DNA of 64,000 nt, from positions 1 through 64,000 of the forward strand of contig NZ_LZTB01000141.1 in assembly GCF_001665685.1 (NCBI RefSeq), in the 5' to 3' direction. Shown here one piece after another: positions 60,228-64,000 of the stretch; position 1 is the first letter of the stretch, and each line of letters begins with the position of its first letter. Both the position numbers and the translations under genes were made by a program. This stretch comes from Mycobacterium sp. 852013-50091_SCH5140682. GTDB lineage: Bacteria; Actinomycetota; Actinomycetes; Mycobacteriales; Mycobacteriaceae. The notes under the pieces are model-generated. The model was given only the letters and a program-made list of their open reading frames with translations. It did not search any database and was not told the DNA's origin.

Positions 60228-62285
60228 ATGTCTGGCATGCGCTATGTCGTTACCGGCGGTACCGGGTTTATCGGCCGCCGCGTCGTCTCCGAGATCTTGG
60301 CCCGCGATGCCTACGCCGAGGTGTGGGTGCTGGTCCGGCGCGCGTCGCTGGCCCGGTTCGAGCAACTGGCCGGCGACTGGGGCGAACGGGCGAAACCGCT
60401 GGTCGGCGACCTGACGGCGCCCGATCTCGGGCTGACCGACGCCGATATCGCCAACCTGGGCTCCGGCGACGGCGGGATCTCGCACGTCGTGCACTGCGCG
60501 GCGATCTACGACATCACCGTCGGCGAGGCCGAGCAGCAGGCGGCCAACGTCGAAGGCACCCGCGCGGTGATCGGACTGGCCCGCCGGCTCGATGCGACGT
60601 TGCACCACGTGTCGTCGATCGCGGTGGCAGGCAGCTATCCCGGCGTGTACACCGAAGACGATTTCGACGTCGCCCAGGATCTGCCGACGCCGTATCACCA
60701 GACCAAGTTCGAGGCCGAGCTGCTGGTCCGGTCCTCACCCGGATTGCGCTACCGCGTGTACCGGCCCGCGGTGGTGGTCGGCGACTCCACCACCGGCGAG
60801 ATGGACAAGGTCGACGGTCCGTACTACTTCTTCGGCGTGCTGGCGCGGCTGGCCGCCCTGCCCAGGTTCACCCCGGTGCTGCTGCCCGACTCGGGTCGCA
60901 CCAACATCGTCCCGGTCGACTACGTCGTGCGAGCTCTCGTGCATCTCATGCATGCCGAGGGCCGCGACGGTGAGACATTCCACCTGACCGCCCCGAAAAC
61001 CATTGGGCTGCGCGGTATCTACCGCGGGGTAGCCGAGACGGCCGGGCTGCCGCCGTTGCGCGGATCGTTGCCGCGCGCCGCCGCCGCACCGGTGCTGCAG
61101 GTGAGCGGGCGGGCCAAGGCCGTGCGCAACATGGTGGCCACGCAACTGGGCATCCCCGGCGAGGTGCTCGATGTCGTCGACCTGATGCCGACTTTCACCT
61201 CCGAACACACCACCGAGGCATTGCGCGGCACCGGCATCACCGTGCCCGAATTCGCTTCCTACGCACCGCAGCTGTGGCGGTACTGGGCGCAGCATCTCAA
61301 CCCCGACCGAGCCCGCCGCGACGATCCGGCCGGTCCACTGGTCGGCAAGCACGTGATCATCACCGGCGCCTCCAGCGGCATCGGGCGCGCCTCGGCCATC
61401 GCGGTCGCCGAGCGCGGCGGCTGCGTGTTCGCGTTGGCCCGCAACGGCGAGGCGCTCGACGATCTGGTCTCCGAGATCCGCGCTGCCGGCGGGCAGGCGT
61501 ACGCCTTCACGTGCGACGTCACCGATTCGGCGTCGGTCGAGCACACAGTGAAGGACATCCTGGGCCGGTTCGGCCATGTCGACTACCTGGTGAACAATGC
61601 CGGCCGGTCCATCCGGCGGTCCGTGGTGAATTCGACCGACCGGCTGCACGACTACGAACGGGTGATGGCGGTCAACTACTTCGGCGCAGTGCGTATGGTG
61701 CTGGCGCTGCTGCCGCATTGGCGTGAGCGCCGGTTCGGCCACGTGGTCAACGTGTCCAGCGCGGGTGTTCAGGCCAACAGCCCGAAGTACAGCGCCTACC
61801 TGCCGAGCAAGGCCGCGCTGGATGCCTTCTCGGAAGTGGTCGGCACCGAAACCCTCTCGGATCACATCACTTTCACCAATATCCATATGCCGTTGGTGAA
61901 GACGCCGATGATCGCGCCGTCGCGCAAGCTCAACCCTGTGCCACCGATCTCGGCCGAGCACGCCGCGGCGATGGTGGTCCGCGGGCTGGTCGACAAGCCC
62001 GCCCGCATCGACACCCCGCTGGGCACACTGGCCGACTTCGGCAATTACCTGACGCCGAAGCTGTCCCGCCGGGTGCTGCACCAGCTGTACCTGGGCTACC
62101 CCGATTCGGCGGCCGCCCGCGGCGAGGCGCTCCCCGAATCACCGTCCGCGATGGCTCCGGTCAGCAGCTCGCCGATGCGCAGGCCGAAGCGCCCGGCCCG
62201 CACCGGCGCGTCACTGCGGGTGCCGCGCGCCGTGAGCCGTCCGGTCAAGCGGGCGGTTCGACTGGTGCCCGGCGTGCACTGGTAG
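60228..62285 (+). CDS. acrA1: Fatty acyl-CoA reductase AcrA1-like, two-domain
   Basis: Protein of 685 residues. N-terminal extended-SDR reductase domain (VVTGGTGFIGRRVVSEIL, YHQTKFEAELL) for acyl-CoA reduction, then a second SDR domain from about residue 365 (VIITGASSGIGRASAIAVAE, VNNAGRS, YSAYLPSKAAL). Long basic tail. Corresponds to Rv3391 by content and by position next to htdY. Start ATG 60228 or 60237. Likely makes aldehydes or alcohols from fatty acyl-CoA. Confidence 0.9.
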   Translation: MSGMRYVVTGGTGFIGRRVVSEILARDAYAEVWVLVRRASLARFEQLAGDWGERAKPLVGDLTAPDLGLTDADIANLGSGDGGISHVVHCAAIYDITVGEAEQQAANVEGTRAVIGLARRLDATLHHVSSIAVAGSYPGVYTEDDFDVAQDLPTPYHQTKFEAELLVRSSPGLRYRVYRPAVVVGDSTTGEMDKVDGPYYFFGVLARLAALPRFTPVLLPDSGRTNIVPVDYVVRALVHLMHAEGRDGETFHLTAPKTIGLRGIYRGVAETAGLPPLRGSLPRAAAAPVLQVSGRAKAVRNMVATQLGIPGEVLDVVDLMPTFTSEHTTEALRGTGITVPEFASYAPQLWRYWAQHLNPDRARRDDPAGPLVGKHVIITGASSGIGRASAIAVAERGGCVFALARNGEALDDLVSEIRAAGGQAYAFTCDVTDSASVEHTVKDILGRFGHVDYLVNNAGRSIRRSVVNSTDRLHDYERVMAVNYFGAVRMVLALLPHWRERRFGHVVNVSSAGVQANSPKYSAYLPSKAALDAFSEVVGTETLSDHITFTNIHMPLVKTPMIAPSRKLNPVPPISAEHAAAMVVRGLVDKPARIDTPLGTLADFGNYLTPKLSRRVLHQLYLGYPDSAAARGEALPESPSAMAPVSSSPMRRPKRPARTGASLRVPRAVSRPVKRAVRLVPGVHW

Positions 62286-62287
62286 CT

Positions 62288-62677
62288 CTACGCCTGGGCC
62301 GCGTTCTCCCACAGACCCAGAACATTGCCCTCGGTGTCGGTGAAGTACGCGGCAAACCCCATCTCGCCCACCGGCAATTTCTCGCCCAGCTGCGCACCAC
62401 CCTTGGACCGGATCGCCGTCAACGCGTCGTCGATGTTGGGCACCTCGATGGTGATCACCGGCCCCTGCGGGGACTCCGGTGCGCGTTCGAACATGCCCCC
62501 GCCGATGTATCCCGGTTCAGCGGGCATACCCGATTCGGAGACGGGGCCGGTCGCGACCCCGGTGTAGTTCATCTCCGGGTACTCGTTGAGCTGCCAGCCG
62601 AATACTTCCCGATAGAAACCCTTGGCCCGTGCGCCGTCACTGAACGGCACTTCGAAATGCACCACGCGACCGGACAT
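62288..62677 (-). CDS. VOC (glyoxalase-like) protein
   Basis: Small one-domain vicinal-oxygen-chelate protein of 129 residues: GRVVHFEVPFSDGARAKGFY, VFGWQLNEYPEMNYTG, PVITIEVPNIDDALTAIRSK and GFAAYFTDTEGNVLGLWE. Similar proteins are common and mostly of unknown ligand. Ends 2 nt from the acrA1 stop. Confidence 0.88.
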   Translation of the reverse strand: MSGRVVHFEVPFSDGARAKGFYREVFGWQLNEYPEMNYTGVATGPVSESGMPAEPGYIGGGMFERAPESPQGPVITIEVPNIDDALTAIRSKGGAQLGEKLPVGEMGFAAYFTDTEGNVLGLWENAAQA

Positions 62678-62753
62678 CGATGCCTCCTCGATTGACCTGC
62701 ACGTCGAAGTCTAGGCGTGCGGACGGCGCGGGTCAGCCCCTATCGTTGGCGGC

Positions 62754-63800
62754 GTGACAGGAATGCCCGTGTTCGCCGATGTCGATACCGGAGTCGATGA
62801 CGCGATGGCCCTGGTGTATCTGCTGGCCAGTCCCGACGCAGAATTGGTCGGCATCGCCTCCACCGCGGGAAACATTGGCGTGCAACAGGTCTGCGTCAAC
62901 AACCTGGGCCTGCTGGAACTGTGCCGGGCAGCCGACATCCCGGTGTCCAAGGGCTCCGAGCAGCCGCTAAGCGCCCCGTTGCGTACCGCGGAGGACACCC
63001 ATGGGCCCGAGGGGCTGGGCTATGCCCGGCTGCCTGCCACCGACCGGCAACTGACCGCGCACGATGCCGCGCAGGCGTGGGTGGACGCGGCGAAGGCGCA
63101 TCCGGGGGAATTGATCGGCCTGGCCACCGGCCCGCTGACCAACCTGGCCCTGGCGATGCGGGCCGAACCCCGACTCCCCCGCCTGCTGCGCCGGCTGGTG
63201 ATCATGGGCGGAGCCTTCGACTACCGCGGCAATACCACCCCGGTCTCGGAGTGGAACATCAGCGTGGATCCGGAATCGGCGGCCGAGGTATTCGGCGGCT
63301 GGGCCGCCGCGTGGGGCACCGAGGCGCCGGAACACCTGCCGATTGTGTTGGGGCTCAATCTCACCGAGAACATCGCGATGACGCCGCAGCTGCTGAGCCG
63401 GCTGGCCGAGGCGGCGGGGTCACCGACCGCGCCGATGAGCGAACTCGACGTACGTGGGACCCGCTCAGCGGCGGTCAATCCGCTGATCCGGGTGCTCGAG
63501 GACGCGATGCGGTTCTATTTCGAATTCCACTTCGACACCGACGACGGGTATCTCGCGCATCTGCACGATCCGCTGGCTGCCGCGGTGGCCCTGGATCCCG
63601 AGCTGGTGCAGTACCGGCAGACCACGGTCGACGTCGAGCTGACCGGCACCTTGACCCGTGGAATGACGGTGGCCGATTGGCGCGGGCACTGGGGCCGGCA
63701 ACCCAACGCGCTCATCGGCGTCCGGGTGGACCCGGCGGTGTTCTTCGACAGGTTCATCGACCGGGTCGGCCCGTTCGCGCATTCGCTTGGTCCAACGTGA
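62754..63800 (+). CDS. iunH: Nucleoside hydrolase (IunH)
   Basis: Inosine-uridine-preferring nucleoside hydrolase of 348 residues. The calcium-binding motif DVDTGVDDAMAL is at the N-terminus; LVIMGGAFDYRGNTTPVSEW and the late HDPLAAAVAL complete the active site. Splits N-ribosidic bonds for salvage. Position and content match Rv3393. GTG start at 62754. Confidence 0.92.
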   Translation: MTGMPVFADVDTGVDDAMALVYLLASPDAELVGIASTAGNIGVQQVCVNNLGLLELCRAADIPVSKGSEQPLSAPLRTAEDTHGPEGLGYARLPATDRQLTAHDAAQAWVDAAKAHPGELIGLATGPLTNLALAMRAEPRLPRLLRRLVIMGGAFDYRGNTTPVSEWNISVDPESAAEVFGGWAAAWGTEAPEHLPIVLGLNLTENIAMTPQLLSRLAEAAGSPTAPMSELDVRGTRSAAVNPLIRVLEDAMRFYFEFHFDTDDGYLAHLHDPLAAAVALDPELVQYRQTTVDVELTGTLTRGMTVADWRGHWGRQPNALIGVRVDPAVFFDRFIDRVGPFAHSLGPT

Positions 63801-63817
63801 ACTTGTTGCCGATATTT

Positions 63818-63851
63818 GGCCGAAAAGCCGCACACGAGTTCACATTCGGCC
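63818..63851. terminator. Possible hairpin between iunH and imuB
   Basis: GGCCGAA (63818-63824) and TTCGGCC (63845-63851), loop 20 nt; an alternative pair GTGAACT/AGTTCAC (63797-63803 and 63837-63843) encloses much of it. May end transcription between these convergent genes; weak. Confidence 0.35.
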
Positions 63852-63858
63852 TGCCGAC

Positions 63859-64000
63859 TTACTCATAAACTCCCTCCAGGTACCACCGCCGTTGCCGGTA
63901 GCACAGCAGCAGCGCCAGGCCGTTCTCTTCGTCGCCCAGCAGCACCTGGGCCCGTGCGGTGCGCCCCGCGCCCCGGCTCTGCGGGTCCCACCACCGCTCG
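63859..64000 (-). CDS. imuB: ImuB-like DNA repair protein, C-terminal end only
   Basis: The last 46 codons of a gene entering from the right edge, ending at a TAA. The peptide (ERWWDPQSRGAGRTARAQVL and LLLCYRQRRWYLEGVYE) has the end of the ImuB/Y-family-polymerase-like protein encoded by Rv3394c, next to iunH in M. tuberculosis. ImuB works with ImuA' and DnaE2 in damage-induced mutagenesis. Confidence 0.8.
   Translation of the reverse strand, partial: ERWWDPQSRGAGRTARAQVLLGDEENGLALLLCYRQRRWYLEGVYE

Noticed and set aside
60735..62081. Long minus-strand open frame opposite acrA1
   Set aside because: Shadow of a high-GC gene; AcrA1 motifs on the plus strand explain the region.
1..64000. tRNA, rRNA, CRISPR arrays, insertion sequences, phage or conjugation genes
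   Set aside because: None seen. No transposase or integrase motifs, no repeat-spacer pattern; the island has no visible mobility gene inside the window.

Overview
The window is high-GC actinobacterial DNA, almost certainly from a fast-growing mycobacterium (Mycolicibacterium type). The support is a complete yrbE/mce operon with mce-associated genes, several mycobacterial secreted proteins, mycofactocin-type dehydrogenases, many GTG/TTG and apparently leaderless starts, and a right edge carrying the gene order htdY, acrA1, iunH, imuB of M. tuberculosis Rv3389c-Rv3394c (M. tuberculosis also has lpqD and cmaA1 in that block; they are not seen here).

Left and centre (1-36.9 kb) is a large catabolic island for a steroid-like compound. 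It holds a full set of relatives of the 9,10-seco ring A/B pathway: KshA (31.9 kb) and KshB (6.6 kb), a KstD (33.2 kb) and a second KstD-like flavoprotein (10.0 kb), HsaA (7.9 kb), HsaB (35.7 kb), HsaC (9.1 kb), HsaD (1.1 kb), and the first 24 codons of HsaE at the left edge. Around them lie a 3-alpha-hydroxysteroid-dehydrogenase-like SDR, two mycofactocin-type SDRs, three more SDRs, two Baeyer-Villiger monooxygenases, an old-yellow-enzyme-type reductase, an acyl-CoA ligase, a two-subunit acyl-CoA dehydrogenase, two crotonases, an aldehyde dehydrogenase, a frameshifted alcohol dehydrogenase, an NTF2-like dehydratase/isomerase candidate, two HSL-type hydrolases, two alpha/beta-barrel proteins and two unrecognised proteins. 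IclR, TetR and PadR regulators are local. The substrate is not proven; 3-alpha-HSD, OYE and NTF2-like genes beside side-chain activation genes fit a bile-acid-like or other modified steroid.

A short imperfect palindrome, CCACTSACTGGG (S = C or G), stands in five catabolic promoter regions. Related versions lie at other island promoters, at the mce promoter and before the mce-associated genes. At several starts that lack a Shine-Dalgarno sequence the gap to the start codon is 43-46 nt. This suggests one undescribed regulon joining catabolism and uptake.

Centre-right (36.9-50.8 kb): the minus-strand operon yrbEA-yrbEB-mceA-B-C-D-E-F, two mce-associated membrane proteins and small secreted proteins, plausibly the uptake system for the island's substrate. 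Right (50.8-64 kb): mixed and then conserved chromosome, with a RibD/DHFR-like protein, DinB-like protein, a TetR divergent from an orphan MceA-type gene, an MmyB-type regulator, an SDR, a secreted protein, an amino-acid permease with a tandem universal stress protein, HtdY, AcrA1, a VOC protein, a nucleoside hydrolase and the end of ImuB. I saw no tRNA, rRNA, insertion sequence or CRISPR array.
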